Shown: positions 18,349 to 27,852, numbered from the stretch's first letter. The stretch is DNA of 50,022 nucleotides from Ignavibacteriota bacterium (GCA_003142575.1 PLMS01000111.1:3637-53658), one strand, 5' to 3'. Notes: generated by a model from the letters alone, not told the origin. Program-made: numbers and translations.

Positions 18349-19884
18349 ATGACTGACGGAAAGAAAACTCAATCGACTGAACACGAACCTGAAGACTTGA
18401 ATGTGCTGATGCTTCGTCGTCGGGAGGAATTAGACCAATTGACTCAGCTCGGCATCAATCCATACCCATATGAATTTGCCAGAGATGCGTTCTCTGTTCA
18501 AATTATCGAACAATTTCGTGATGATGCTCCCCAGCGCACGGTAGCAATAGCAGGGCGGATTATGTCCATCCGCAGGATGGGGAAAGCATCATTCTGCCAC
18601 ATTCAAGATTCGCAGGGGAGAATACAGGCGTATTTGAAACGAGACGATCTTGGCACAGTGTACGATGCTTTAAAGTTGATGGATATCGGTGACATCGTTG
18701 GTGTCAAGGGATTTGTTTTTCGAACGAAGATGGGAGAAGTATCGATTCATGCATCGGAACTTATCCTTTTATCAAAATCTCTTCGGCCTTTGCCTATCGC
18801 TAAAGAAAAAATTGATGAACAAGGGAATAAAACTGTCTATGACCCGTTTTCGGACAAGGAGTTACGTTACCGCCAACGGTATCTCGATCTTGCAGTCAAT
18901 CAGAATGTACGGCACGTGTTTGTAAAACGAGCAAAGATCATCAGTACTCTTCGCAGGTTTTTAGATGAGCGCGGGTATCTTGAAGTAGAAACGCCTGTCT
19001 TACAGCCGATCTACGGAGGCGCATCTGCTCGGCCATTTGTTACTCATCATAACGCACTCGATGTCAAGCTTTATATGCGTATTGCAGATGAGTTATATCT
19101 TAAACGCCTCATTGTCGGCGGCTATGATGGTGTGTATGAAATTTCCAAAGATTTTCGCAATGAAGGCATGGATCGGACGCACAATCCGGAGTTTACGATG
19201 ATGGAACTCTACGTTGCCTACAAAGATTATCGCTGGATGATGAATTTGGTGGAAGAACTTGTTTCAACGGCAGCAATGGCGATCAACGGAACGACGATTG
19301 CGAAAGTAGGAAATCATGAAATTGATTTCACGCCGCCTTGGAAAAGAATAACGATGTTTGATGCTGTCAAGGAAAAGACCGGCAAAGATCTCAGGGGCAA
19401 AGCGGAAGATGAGTTGCGAAAGATCGCGAAAGAATTGCACATCGAAGTGGATCCGAAAATAGGTGCAGGCGGGATCATTGATGAAATCTTCGGTGAAGAA
19501 GTGGAGCCGCATTTAATCCAACCGACATTTATCACGGACTATCCGCTTGAGATGTCACCGCTGGCAAAGAAGCACCGCATGGAGCCGGGATTAGTTGAGC
19601 GCTTCGAGGCAATTGTGAACGGGAAGGAATTATGCAATGCGTTTTCTGAATTGAACGATCCGCTTGATCAGCGATCAAGATTTGAAGAGCAGATGAAACT
19701 CCTTGATCGTGGTGATGAAGAAGCGCAAGTGCTTGATGAAGATTTCCTTCGCGCTCTTGAATATGGCATGCCGCCGACAACGGGCTTGGGTATCGGTATC
19801 GATCGGCTTACTATGTTGTTGACGAATCAAGATTCGATCAGGGATGTTATCTTCTTCCCGCAAATGAAATCCGAAGAGCGTTAA
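18349..19884 (+). CDS. lysS: Lysyl-tRNA synthetase, class II
   Basis: Charges tRNA-Lys. 511 aa. The N-terminal anticodon-binding OB fold is at about 60-165 ([23 protein letters not shown]). The class II catalytic core has motif 2, [18 protein letters not shown], and motif 3, [12 protein letters not shown]. It begins with a family-typical line ([23 protein letters not shown]). ATG 18349 has GGAAGA 5 nt upstream, 47 bp after malQ. It is followed by about 200 bp of non-coding sequence holding the promoter of the S41 protease. Confidence 0.97.
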   Translation: MTDGKKTQSTEHEPEDLNVLMLRRREELDQLTQLGINPYPYEFARDAFSVQIIEQFRDDAPQRTVAIAGRIMSIRRMGKASFCHIQDSQGRIQAYLKRDDLGTVYDALKLMDIGDIVGVKGFVFRTKMGEVSIHASELILLSKSLRPLPIAKEKIDEQGNKTVYDPFSDKELRYRQRYLDLAVNQNVRHVFVKRAKIISTLRRFLDERGYLEVETPVLQPIYGGASARPFVTHHNALDVKLYMRIADELYLKRLIVGGYDGVYEISKDFRNEGMDRTHNPEFTMMELYVAYKDYRWMMNLVEELVSTAAMAINGTTIAKVGNHEIDFTPPWKRITMFDAVKEKTGKDLRGKAEDELRKIAKELHIEVDPKIGAGGIIDEIFGEEVEPHLIQPTFITDYPLEMSPLAKKHRMEPGLVERFEAIVNGKELCNAFSELNDPLDQRSRFEEQMKLLDRGDEEAQVLDEDFLRALEYGMPPTTGLGIGIDRLTMLLTNQDSIRDVIFFPQMKSEER

Positions 19885-19971
19885 GAAAAGATGAGCTGTA
19901 AAAGTGACTTGAATAATACAGCAACTCTCACAATGAATATCCGTATTTAAAAAAGGCTGTGATGGTTGTTG

Positions 19972-20002
19972 TTTGATTTTCCATCGATTTCACGTACCTT
20001 GT
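19972..20002 (+). promoter_or_regulatory. Bacteroidota-type promoter upstream of S41 protease
   Basis: TTTG (19972-19975), exactly 19 bp, then TACCTTGT (19995-20002). This approaches the Bacteroides consensus TTTG-N19-TAnnTTTG. It leaves a leader of about 75 nt before the ATG at 20083. This placement also argues that the upstream TTG start in the ORF track (19966) is wrong. Confidence 0.5.
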
Positions 20003-20082
20003 TCTACAAAGTGATAGAAAGTATAGTTTTGAATCAATGGAACTATATTGAAAATGAATTGATAATTCTAAAGGAAAAAGTG

Positions 20083-21711
20083 ATGAAGAAAAGATTTTCT
20101 TTGGCTACTGTCGCGGCATTGGTTGTTGTCGGTATTTTTGCCGGCATGGGAATCGACAAACTGATTTCTGCTGACAACATCTACACACAGATTAAAAAGT
20201 TTGGAGATGTTCTCAGTGCTACAGACAAGGCATACGTAGAAGATGTTGATACGGGAAAACTGACCGATGCAGCGATTGTTGGAATGCTGAATACACTCGA
20301 TCCGCATTCAGTCTATATTCCCCCAAAACAATATGAAAAAGTAGTGGAAGATTTCAAGGGAAAATTTGAAGGAGTGGGAATTTCTTTCCGCATTCTGAAC
20401 GACACGATTACCGTGATTGAGCCTATCGGCGGCGGACCATCGGCGCGCATGGGTGTTATTTCAAATGATCGTATCGTAAAGATCAACGACTCGTCGTCTA
20501 TTAAATGGACAGATCTACAAGTGATGCACACTCTTCGTGGACCAAAAGGCACAAGAGTAAAGATTTCCATTGTCCGCCCGAGTGTGAAGGAAATTCTTGA
20601 GTTCGTTATTATCCGTGATGAGATATCGATCACGAGTATCGATGCTGCATTTATGCTGGATAAGGAAGTAGGCTATATTCTCGTGAATCAATTCAAAGAG
20701 ACAACACACACAGAAATGGAAAAAGCGCTTCAAAAGCTCCACGAAGATGGAATGAAAAAGCTCATCCTTGATTTACGGGGCAACGGCGGCGGGTATTTAG
20801 AAGAAGCTGTTCGTATGGTCGATCAATTCCTTGACGGAGGAACAACCGAAAACCCGCACCGAATAGTCTACACAAAAGCTCGGAAACCCGAGTTTGAAGA
20901 AACATACTCTGCGAAAACAGGCGATCTCTATGAGAAACTTCCGCTGATTATTCTTATCAACAATGCCTCTGCAAGCGCGAGTGAAATAGTAGCAGGTGCG
21001 ATTCAAGATTGGGATCGTGGTTTAATCGTCGGTGAGACATCGTTTGGTAAGGGATTAGTTCAGAGGCAGTGGCCGTTACAGGATGGTTCGGCATTCCGGC
21101 TCACGGTTGCACGGTATTATACACCGAGCGGGCGTCTGATCCAGCGGTCCTATGAAGGAAAAGACAAAGACGAATATCAAATGGAAGCTTTTCAACGGGA
21201 TGAGCAAGAGGGAGATAATCTCGAGCACAAACATGATGCGAAGCCTGATTCGACTATTCCCATTTTTAAAACAAATAGCGGACGAACTGTCCTCGGTGGT
21301 GGAGGCATTACGCCGGATTATGTTGTAAAATCTGAAAAAGCAACAGGATTGATCTTAACGATATTTCGGAAGAACCTTTTCTATGACTTTATCAAGAATT
21401 ATATGGAAGGTCCGGGGTTCGATTTGAGAAAAAAGTATGATAAACACTATGAAGAGTACAAATTGAAATATATCGTTTCGAAAGAATTCATGAATGAGTT
21501 TCGCAGTTTTGTTGTAAGCAAAGAAATTAAAATCGATGAGAAAGAATATTTGAAAGATATCGATTTCTTGAAAGCACGACTCAAAGCGGAAATCGCGCAA
21601 ATGATTTTTGGGTTCGAGGGATCTATTGGTATTTTGGTAGGCGTCGATAATCAAATACAAAAAGCATTAACTCTCTTCCCGGAAGCAGAGAAAATTGCTA
21701 AACTAGAATAA
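20083..21711 (+). CDS. S41-family C-terminal processing peptidase (CtpA/Prc-like)
   Basis: Envelope serine protease that trims C-termini of exported proteins. About 542 aa from ATG 20083, which has AAGGAAAAAG upstream and begins a signal anchor (FSLATVAALVVVGIFAGMGI); the track start at TTG 19966 adds a non-family extension and sits on the promoter. A PDZ domain covers about 95-175 (FEGVGISF; GPSARMGV). The Ser/Lys dyad is inferred as S298 in NASASASEIVAG and K323 in SFGKGLVQ, from the 25-residue spacing known in Prc and CtpA. The last 130 residues are a lysine-rich helical tail (EYKLKYIVSKEFMNEF). It may form a two-gene unit with the DUF3108 gene 17 bp downstream. Confidence 0.93.
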   Translation: MKKRFSLATVAALVVVGIFAGMGIDKLISADNIYTQIKKFGDVLSATDKAYVEDVDTGKLTDAAIVGMLNTLDPHSVYIPPKQYEKVVEDFKGKFEGVGISFRILNDTITVIEPIGGGPSARMGVISNDRIVKINDSSSIKWTDLQVMHTLRGPKGTRVKISIVRPSVKEILEFVIIRDEISITSIDAAFMLDKEVGYILVNQFKETTHTEMEKALQKLHEDGMKKLILDLRGNGGGYLEEAVRMVDQFLDGGTTENPHRIVYTKARKPEFEETYSAKTGDLYEKLPLIILINNASASASEIVAGAIQDWDRGLIVGETSFGKGLVQRQWPLQDGSAFRLTVARYYTPSGRLIQRSYEGKDKDEYQMEAFQRDEQEGDNLEHKHDAKPDSTIPIFKTNSGRTVLGGGGITPDYVVKSEKATGLILTIFRKNLFYDFIKNYMEGPGFDLRKKYDKHYEEYKLKYIVSKEFMNEFRSFVVSKEIKIDEKEYLKDIDFLKARLKAEIAQMIFGFEGSIGILVGVDNQIQKALTLFPEAEKIAKLE

Positions 21712-21728
21712 GGGATAATTTGATTAGA

Positions 21729-22595
21729 ATGAAATCGCTGCGGGTTCTGAGTGGTAGTGCCATTGCTTTACTCATAGTTTCACAAACTATTTTTTGCTTC
21801 TCAAAGCAAGACCAGGACTCTTCCGTCAATCCTGATGAGTCGACAACGCCTCCGATAAAGAGGATGCTTCAAGTGGGAGAAGAATTGGAGTATAGTGTTC
21901 ACTATTCGTTCTTCACTATCGGGAAAATAGTTTTCAGAGTAACAGATAAAGAAGAACGAAATGGAAGGACAGTGTACCATGCCTCTGCGTTCATTGATTC
22001 GAATCCATCACTCAATTGGTTGGCTGAGCTGCATGTCCGCTTCTATAGTGAAATTGATCAGGATGCATTTTCCTACGGATGGGTGAGCGAAGATAGCACG
22101 AGCAAAAAAGTGACCTATCGGAAGATGAGATTCGATTACAAGAAAAACAAGATGTACTTCGAATGGGGAGAAAAATTACCATCAGGTGAACGGAAACAAA
22201 ACGGTACAGGCACCGTTGCTATTACACAAGAATGTCAGGATGGGTTATCACTGTTCTATTGCGCACGAGAACATGTACTAGAGAGAAGACAGAAGAGTAT
22301 TCCAACCTTCGTCGATACAAACGAAGTGACAACAAAAATAAATTTAAGCGTTGAAAACTTAGAAGAAGAGATTGATGCGGTTGATTATCCGATAGATGTT
22401 GTCAAGCTGGACGGGCGCGCAGATTTTGTCGGAGTATTCGGTTTGACCGGTGCCTTTGAAGGAATCTTTAGCAACGATCTTGCTGGTATTCCTATTACCG
22501 CACGAATGAAAGTGGTTTTAGGAAGCGTTCGCGTGGAATTAAGGAAGTGGAAACGCGGCGATTGGATACCGCCAAAAGCAATGACAAACAATTGA
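21729..22595 (+). CDS. DUF3108-type exported protein
   Basis: About 288 aa. An N-terminal signal peptide (MKSLRVLSGSAIALLIVSQ) precedes a beta-rich domain typical of DUF3108: VGEELEYSVHYSFFTIGKI, HASAFIDSNP, and the later FSYGWVSEDS and CQDGLSLFYCAR. Members are periplasmic or outer-membrane-associated proteins of poorly known role, often beside envelope genes. TTG 21720 is the track start; ATG 21729 is preferred because it begins the signal peptide directly, though the AAGGGA Shine-Dalgarno fits either. The gene overlaps or abuts the gamma carbonic anhydrase-like gene. Confidence 0.8.
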   Translation: MKSLRVLSGSAIALLIVSQTIFCFSKQDQDSSVNPDESTTPPIKRMLQVGEELEYSVHYSFFTIGKIVFRVTDKEERNGRTVYHASAFIDSNPSLNWLAELHVRFYSEIDQDAFSYGWVSEDSTSKKVTYRKMRFDYKKNKMYFEWGEKLPSGERKQNGTGTVAITQECQDGLSLFYCAREHVLERRQKSIPTFVDTNEVTTKINLSVENLEEEIDAVDYPIDVVKLDGRADFVGVFGLTGAFEGIFSNDLAGIPITARMKVVLGSVRVELRKWKRGDWIPPKAMTNN

Positions 22596-23104
22596 ACGGT
22601 TTAATTCCATATCGGGGGCAAATACCGCGTCTACATCCTTCGGTATTTGTTGCTGAGGGTGCAAGGATCATCGGTGACGTGGAGATTGAAGAAAAGAGCA
22701 GTATCTGGTTTAATACAGTTGTTCGCGGTGATGTAAATTACATTCGTATCGGTGCATGTACGAATGTTCAGGATAATTCGGTTTTGCACGTGACGACGAA
22801 GACTGCACCGCTTCATATCGGCTCGGAGGTGACTATTGGACACAGCGCTGTTCTCCATGGGTGCACTGTTGACGATTGTTGTTTGATCGGGATGGGAGCG
22901 ATTGTGCTGGATGGTGTTCGCATTTGCAGAAATTCTATTGTAGCTGCAGGGGCGATGGTGCTGGAAGGATTTCATGTTCCGGAAGGAATGCTTGTTGCCG
23001 GAGTTCCGGCAAAAATTAAACGACCACTTACAGAAGAAGAAAAACAATTTTTACACCGGTCGGCTGCGAACTATGTTCGCTATCGTGATAACTATCGATC
23101 TTGA
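22592..23104 (+). CDS. Gamma carbonic anhydrase-like / YrdA-family hexapeptide-repeat protein
   Basis: Left-handed beta-helix protein of about 170 aa, trimeric in characterised relatives, with metal-binding His residues. Hexapeptide repeats run from ARIIGDVEIEEKSSIW to VPAKIKR. The expected ligands appear at NSVLHVT and IGHSAVLHGC, which give the H...H-x4-H pattern. QDNSVLHV and GMGAIVLDGV are family hallmarks. The start is unsure: TTG 22592 overlaps the previous stop as TTGA and gives the expected N-terminus (IPYRGQIPRLHPSVFVAEGA); GTG 22547 in the track would add 15 unrelated residues. Carbonic anhydrase activity is possible, but many family members have none shown. Confidence 0.87.
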   Translation: MNGLIPYRGQIPRLHPSVFVAEGARIIGDVEIEEKSSIWFNTVVRGDVNYIRIGACTNVQDNSVLHVTTKTAPLHIGSEVTIGHSAVLHGCTVDDCCLIGMGAIVLDGVRICRNSIVAAGAMVLEGFHVPEGMLVAGVPAKIKRPLTEEEKQFLHRSAANYVRYRDNYRS

Positions 23105-23123
23105 ATAACCAAAGAGACATGGT

Positions 23124-24026
23124 ATGAAACTAACATTTTGGGGTGTGCGTGGTTCTATTCCGACTCCTGGAAAGCATACTGTTCGCTATGGCGGCAATAC
23201 CCCGTGTTTGGAACTCCGTCTGGATGACGATCGGCTTATTATTTTCGATGCTGGTACAGGGATCCGTAGTTTCGGTGATTATTTGATTAACAAGGGAGAA
23301 TCCGTCAAAGCGCATCTATTCATTTCGCACCCGCACTGGGATCACATTCAGGGATTTCCATTTTTCAAGCCGGCGTTTATTCCCGGCAACGAGTTGACAA
23401 TTATTGGAACAGATCGCGCCGAGAAACCGCTGAATGAAATCATCTCGGAACAAATGAACCGAATCTATTTCCCGGTACAGCTTCATGATCTTAAGGCGAA
23501 GATCAAATTTGTACCAATCAGGGAAGAAGGCGAAATGAAAGTGCATGATGCATTGGTGAAGATGATCTACGTGAATCATCCTGGATTCTCGCTTGGGTAT
23601 CGCGTGGAATATAAAGGAAAGTCACTCATTTACATCAGCGACAACGAACCGTTTGATAGGGCGTCCGCGGCTTCGATGAGTAATTTCGAGCCGAAGGTAA
23701 AAGAAAAATTTATGAGTGATAGCAGCGGCGATCCCAACCAACGTATCTTTGATTTTTGCCGGGGCGCGGATGTGCTGATTCATGATACGACCTATACGCC
23801 GGAAGAGTACATTGATCGCATTGGCTGGGGACACTCGGATTATCTCTTCTCGCTTCGATTGGCAGCGGAAGCGAATGTGCGGCGATTATATATTTTTCAT
23901 CACGATCAGAATCATAGCGACGAAAAAGTGGATGATATTCTAAAAAAATGTAAAAAGGAGATCAGAAGCCGGGGGTACAAATTCGAGTGTGAAGCCGCTG
24001 TTGAGAATACAACAATTTCTATCTGA
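23124..24026 (+). CDS. Metallo-beta-lactamase-fold hydrolase
   Basis: 300 aa. It begins FWGVRGSIPTPG and RYGGNTPCLE, typical of the MBL group related to RNase Z and class II cyclic-nucleotide phosphodiesterases. The metal motif is HPHWDH at 69-74; later ligands are in DTTYTPEEY and HHDQNHSD. Cytoplasmic, with no signal peptide. The substrate cannot be told from sequence; cyclic nucleotide, phosphodiester or nucleic acid are all possible. It is 19 bp after the gamma carbonic anhydrase-like gene. A strong promoter for the next gene begins just past its stop. Confidence 0.88.
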   Translation: MKLTFWGVRGSIPTPGKHTVRYGGNTPCLELRLDDDRLIIFDAGTGIRSFGDYLINKGESVKAHLFISHPHWDHIQGFPFFKPAFIPGNELTIIGTDRAEKPLNEIISEQMNRIYFPVQLHDLKAKIKFVPIREEGEMKVHDALVKMIYVNHPGFSLGYRVEYKGKSLIYISDNEPFDRASAASMSNFEPKVKEKFMSDSSGDPNQRIFDFCRGADVLIHDTTYTPEEYIDRIGWGHSDYLFSLRLAAEANVRRLYIFHHDQNHSDEKVDDILKKCKKEIRSRGYKFECEAAVENTTISI

Positions 24027-24028
24027 AC

Positions 24029-24057
24029 TTGACATTCACTGAGGCGGAATGTATATT
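24029..24057 (+). promoter_or_regulatory. Sigma-70-type promoter
   Basis: TTGACA (24029-24034), a 17 bp spacer, TATATT (24052-24057). Near-consensus boxes right after the MBL gene stop; the likely transcript has a leader of about 110 nt before the 24175 gene and should include ybeY, the DUF494 gene and topA. Confidence 0.65.
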
Positions 24058-24174
24058 GGCGATGGTTATTTGTATTCTGAGTGCTTGTAGCAGAGCAGTT
24101 GGCGTGAACATGCGGAGAGCAATTGTAGGGAAAAAGGAACATGAATTAAAAGATTCTCTTTGAGACAAGTAAGA

Positions 24175-24663
24175 ATGACATTCGAATTCAAACAAAAAGA
24201 TTTTCAAAAGTTGGCACAGGTGCTGGAGGTTAAGCCGAAGCGTATTGGCAACAGCATGCGTTTTGAAATCGAAAATAAAAAACAGCAACGGAAACTGGCA
24301 GTAGAGATTTATTCCAATATCGAAATCGGTAATCGAAAAGGAAGTCTCATTTCGGTCTATACCTCCACGGCGCATCTGCAGTTGCATTTCTGTACGGGGT
24401 ATGTTGTCAGTAAGATGTTAGGAGAAATTACTTTTGTCGGAGAGTCAGATGGAAAACTTTCCGGCCTGACTATTGAACGCGAAGGCGGATGCTCGCTCTA
24501 CGCGAATGTTGATCGAGAAATTTTATCCGGTGATTTCACAAAACTGGGGCCCGAAGTGATGCTCTCGGGTATTGCATTGTCATTGACCGAATCGATTCTT
24601 CCACCGCAAGTTCACAAGAAACTATCGGAACATGTGCGGGGAAGGAGTCAGAAACGGAGATGA
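24175..24663 (+). CDS. Conserved-looking hypothetical protein upstream of ybeY
   Basis: About 162 aa from ATG 24175 (the track uses TTG 24160). No family recognised. Soluble alpha/beta protein with a basic start (FEFKQKDFQKLAQVLEVKPK) and a hydrophobic middle (GSLISVYTSTAHLQLHFCTGY; GEITFVGESDGKLSGLTIER), ending in a basic tail (HVRGRSQKRR). No signal peptide. Its stop overlaps the ybeY start in ATGA, so it is co-translated with ybeY; an RNA-related role would fit the context but is only a guess. Confidence 0.75.
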   Translation: MTFEFKQKDFQKLAQVLEVKPKRIGNSMRFEIENKKQQRKLAVEIYSNIEIGNRKGSLISVYTSTAHLQLHFCTGYVVSKMLGEITFVGESDGKLSGLTIEREGGCSLYANVDREILSGDFTKLGPEVMLSGIALSLTESILPPQVHKKLSEHVRGRSQKRR

Positions 24664-25097
24664 CGCAGCGAATGATTCTTATATCGACCAACCATCCTCA
24701 TCTGCGGTTTTCCAGCGGGGATGTTCTCCGTGTGTTGTATCTTGTCTATCAGGGAGAAGGGAAGGAACTTCCTTCACTCGCAATCGTCTTTACTCATAGC
24801 CGTTCTATCAGAAAGATGAATCGGGAATTTCTCAAGCACGACTATGGTACTGATGTAATTGCTTTCCCGCTTGGAGAAGATGGCGGCGTAGAAGGGGAAA
24901 TTTATATTAATTTGGATGCAGCGCGAAAACAAGCCCATGAATATGGTGTGACATACACTCAAGAGTCGCGTCGACTGCTGATCCACGGTGCGCTTCATCT
25001 CCTTGGGTACGATGACACAACGCTACGCAGAAAGAAAAAGATGAATGAACGGGAGGATATGTATTTAGAATTGATGAAGAGAAAGAAAAGGAAGTAA
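24660..25097 (+). CDS. ybeY: Endoribonuclease YbeY (rRNA maturation factor)
   Basis: Zinc-dependent RNase for 16S rRNA 3'-end maturation and ribosome quality control. 145 aa, the usual size. MNREFLKHDYGTDVIAFPL matches the family core, and the metal motif is HGALHLLGYDD. The third ligand position, His in E. coli (H-x3-H-x5-H), is Asp here, a conservative ligand swap that I believe also occurs in related phyla. The start overlaps the upstream stop (ATGA). The C-terminus is basic (KRKKRK). Confidence 0.93.
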   Translation: MTQRMILISTNHPHLRFSSGDVLRVLYLVYQGEGKELPSLAIVFTHSRSIRKMNREFLKHDYGTDVIAFPLGEDGGVEGEIYINLDAARKQAHEYGVTYTQESRRLLIHGALHLLGYDDTTLRRKKKMNEREDMYLELMKRKKRK

Positions 25098-25103
25098 GGA
25101 GTT

Positions 25104-25550
25104 ATGCAAGAACGGGTTGTGGAGATAATATTATATCTGGTAAGTGAATTGCGTTCCAATAAACGTCTCAGTGACGTGGATGTATCGTCGCTGACGCGTG
25201 ATGGTTATACGCAAAGCGAAATTTCATCAGCATTTTCATGGCTCTTTGAACGTCTCTCTCTGGGAAAGTCCATGACAGATGTTACCAGCGGAGCCAGTAC
25301 ATCACATCGCATGTTGAATGATACTGAGAAGATGGTCGTTGAATCGCAAGCATACGGTTATTTGATTCAATGTCAGCAGCTTGGACTTCTTAACAATATT
25401 GATGTTGAAACCATCATCGAACGAATTATGATGGCAGGATTTACAACCATAGGATTACCGGAAATGAAATCCTTTGTTGCTGGATATTTATTTGATATGG
25501 AAGCCAGCAATGGACAGGTTTCACTTGGTATGAATGATACGATTCACTGA
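25104..25550 (+). CDS. DUF494 (Smg) family protein
   Basis: 148 aa helical protein. VEIILYLVSELRSN, LTRDGYTQSEISSAFSWLFERL and the C-terminal half agree with DUF494/Smg proteins, which lie beside topA in E. coli and many other bacteria. That neighbourhood is also seen here, 12 bp before topA. Function is not established; a role linked to topA or DNA processing is suggested only by conserved linkage. Good Shine-Dalgarno AAGGAG 3 nt before ATG. Confidence 0.85.
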   Translation: MQERVVEIILYLVSELRSNKRLSDVDVSSLTRDGYTQSEISSAFSWLFERLSLGKSMTDVTSGASTSHRMLNDTEKMVVESQAYGYLIQCQQLGLLNNIDVETIIERIMMAGFTTIGLPEMKSFVAGYLFDMEASNGQVSLGMNDTIH

Positions 25551-25562
25551 AGAATAGGCAGT

Positions 25563-27206
25563 ATGGAAAAATCACTTATTATTGTAGAATCTCCAGCCAA
25601 AGCAAAAACCATCAACAAATATTTAGGTAAAGAGTATATTGTTGAAGCTTCTGTTGGTCACATCAAGAATCTTCCAAAAAGCAAATTGAGCGTTGATATC
25701 GATAACGACTTTTCAGTGGTATACGAAACTATCGCAGGAAAAGAAGATATCGTAGCACGAATCAAAGAAAAAGCAGCGAAAGCAAAAGCAGTATTTATCG
25801 CAACTGATCCGGACCGCGAAGGCGAGGCAATTGCTGCGCATATCGCCGATGAAATAAAAGATGTCAATAAGCATATTCGACGCGTACTGTTTCATGAAAT
25901 CACTGAAACAGGTGTCAAAGATGGCATGGCGCATCCAAAGAAGATCGACGCACATATGGTGATGTCTCAGCAAGCGCGGCGTGCGATGGATCGGATTGTA
26001 GGATACAAAGTAACGCCGTTCGTTTGGAAGACGATGTATTACGGTCTATCGGCTGGGCGGGTTCAGTCAGTAGCACTGCGGTTGATCTGCGAACGGGAAG
26101 CATCCATTCTGAAGTTTGTGCCGGAAGAATACTGGTCGTTGACGGCAGAATTCACAACTCAGCGTGACGATAAATTTCTGGCAAAACTTGTTAAGGTTGC
26201 AGGTGATGATCCTCGAATGCCGGATGAAACAACGACCAACGGGTATATCGCTGACGTCCGGAAACAACAATATGAAATTACGAATGTTTCTCGAAAACCG
26301 GTCAAGCGAAACGCCCCGGCTCCATTTATTACGAGTACATTGCAACAGGAAGCGGCGAAGCGACTTCGGATGTCCTCTAAACGTACAATGATGTTGGCAC
26401 AGAAGTTATATGAGGGTCAGGAAATCGGTGAAGAGGGACTGACAGGACTCATCACCTATATGCGTACCGACTCGACTCGTTTGAGTGAAGAAGCAGTAGC
26501 ACAAATACGAGAGTACATTTATAACAATTATGGCAAAGAATACCTGCCAAAAGAACCGCGTCTTTTCAAAAAGGGCAAATCGTCACAGGATGCGCACGAA
26601 GCCATTCGGCCTACCTCTGTTAAACTCACCCCAAAAGTCGTGAAGAAGTATCTCGATAAAGATATGTTTGCATTGTACGAACTCATCTGGAACCGTTTCA
26701 TCGCCTGCCAGATGGAACCGGCAGAATTTGAACAAATCACCGTGGAAGTAACGGGTGGAGATTATCTTTTTCGGGCAAGCGATCAACTTCCGACATTTCG
26801 CGGGTTCCTTCAGGTGTATGATGACATTGTGGAAGAGAATGGTGGAGAACAAGAGGATGCAGATCCGACGTCAAAACTTCCCGCGAATCTAGCGAAAGGT
26901 CAATCAGCTCAGCTTACAGAACTCCTTCCCCTGCAACATTTCACGAAACCGCCAGGCCGATATTCGGAAGCCAGTTTGGTGAAGGAATTAGAATCACTAG
27001 GTATCGGTCGTCCGAGTACCTATGCAATGATTGTTACAACAGTGGTTGATCGAAAATATGTTGAACAAAAAGAACGGAAGCTGTACGCTTCTGAACTTGG
27101 CATGCAGGTAAACAAATTACTCGTCAGTCATTTCCCTGAAATATTCAATGTAAAGTTTACTGCAAAAATGGAGGAGGAGTTAGATACGATTGCCTCTGGT
27201 AAATGA
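25563..27206 (+). CDS. topA: DNA topoisomerase I, catalytic part, ended by an in-frame TGA
   Basis: Type IA topoisomerase that relaxes negative supercoils. The Toprim domain opens the protein (SLIIVESPAKAKTINKYLG; ATDPDREGEAIA). The active-site Tyr is Y299 in TYMRTDSTRLS. The core is complete through KMEEELDTIASGK at residue 547, where TGA (27204-27206) stops it. The same frame continues immediately with EYLNVMKDFYGPFH, the expected sequence of a normal TopA, so the full gene is 25563-27821 with one internal stop. The fragment lacks the zinc-ribbon tail. In E. coli the comparable N-terminal fragment cleaves and rejoins DNA but relaxes poorly, while some bacteria work without zinc ribbons. Confidence 0.93.
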   Translation: MEKSLIIVESPAKAKTINKYLGKEYIVEASVGHIKNLPKSKLSVDIDNDFSVVYETIAGKEDIVARIKEKAAKAKAVFIATDPDREGEAIAAHIADEIKDVNKHIRRVLFHEITETGVKDGMAHPKKIDAHMVMSQQARRAMDRIVGYKVTPFVWKTMYYGLSAGRVQSVALRLICEREASILKFVPEEYWSLTAEFTTQRDDKFLAKLVKVAGDDPRMPDETTTNGYIADVRKQQYEITNVSRKPVKRNAPAPFITSTLQQEAAKRLRMSSKRTMMLAQKLYEGQEIGEEGLTGLITYMRTDSTRLSEEAVAQIREYIYNNYGKEYLPKEPRLFKKGKSSQDAHEAIRPTSVKLTPKVVKKYLDKDMFALYELIWNRFIACQMEPAEFEQITVEVTGGDYLFRASDQLPTFRGFLQVYDDIVEENGGEQEDADPTSKLPANLAKGQSAQLTELLPLQHFTKPPGRYSEASLVKELESLGIGRPSTYAMIVTTVVDRKYVEQKERKLYASELGMQVNKLLVSHFPEIFNVKFTAKMEEELDTIASGK

Positions 27207-27221
27207 GAGTATTTAAATGTC

Positions 27222-27821
27222 ATGAAAGATTTTTATGGCCCCTTTCATAATGCCGTAGAGAAAGCTTCCGGTTTAGCGTCCTCCATTAAGAAATCGATGC
27301 AGGAAACGACGGGAGAAATATGCGAGTTGTGCGGGAAGCCGATGGTGACAAAGTGGGGACGGAACGGAAGATTCATGGCGTGCACAGGATATCCGGGATG
27401 CAAGAATACTAAACCGCTTGCCGAAGACGCAGAGAAGCATCAACATGTTGTAGGCGGGAAGTGTGACCTCTGTAGCGGTGATATGGTAGTAAAAGGAGGA
27501 CGATTCGGGGCATTTCTTGGATGTTCAAATTATCCGACATGCAAGAATACAAAACCCATTTCTATGGGTATCAAATGTCCGAAATGTAAAGAGGGCGATC
27601 TTATCGAGCGGAAGACAAAGAAAGGCAAGCGAACATTTTATGGATGTTCGAAATACCCCAACTGTGATTTTGCTTCTTGGGATAAACCTGTCGCTCAAGC
27701 ATGTACCTCCTGCGGTAACGAATATATCGTGGCGAAATACTCTCAGAAAAAAGGTGATTACATGATCTGTCCGGCATGTAAGCAGGAAGTGGATCAGTTC
27801 TCAGTCGCCGCTTCGGCGTAA
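27222..27821 (+). CDS. topA: DNA topoisomerase I, C-terminal zinc-ribbon part (split topA)
   Basis: 199 aa, in the same frame as the upstream topA part and separated from it by the in-frame TGA and five codons. Four zinc ribbons are visible: CELCGKPMV...C-GYPGC, CDLCSGDMV...CSNYPTC, CPKCKEGDL...CSKYPNC and CTSCGNEY...CPAC. These normally follow the core in one chain and bind single-stranded DNA and RNA polymerase. ATG 27222 would allow re-initiation, but only a poor Shine-Dalgarno (TGAGAG) is present. A genuine nonsense mutation, recoding or a sequencing error are the options. xerC follows 31 bp downstream. Confidence 0.85.
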   Translation: MKDFYGPFHNAVEKASGLASSIKKSMQETTGEICELCGKPMVTKWGRNGRFMACTGYPGCKNTKPLAEDAEKHQHVVGGKCDLCSGDMVVKGGRFGAFLGCSNYPTCKNTKPISMGIKCPKCKEGDLIERKTKKGKRTFYGCSKYPNCDFASWDKPVAQACTSCGNEYIVAKYSQKKGDYMICPACKQEVDQFSVAASA

Positions 27822-27852
27822 GAGATGCAAGGGTAACGGAACGAAAAGGACT

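Noticed and set aside
19966-20082. Upstream TTG start of the S41 protease
   Set aside because: It would place a promoter-like TTTG-N19-TACCTTGT inside the gene and add 39 residues before a perfect signal anchor that starts at ATG 20083 with its own Shine-Dalgarno.
27204-27206. Selenocysteine or alternative genetic code explanation for the topA TGA
   Set aside because: Many genes here end normally with TGA, tryptophan is encoded by TGG, no convincing SECIS-like hairpin follows the codon, and TopA is not a known selenoprotein. Kept only as an unlikely option.
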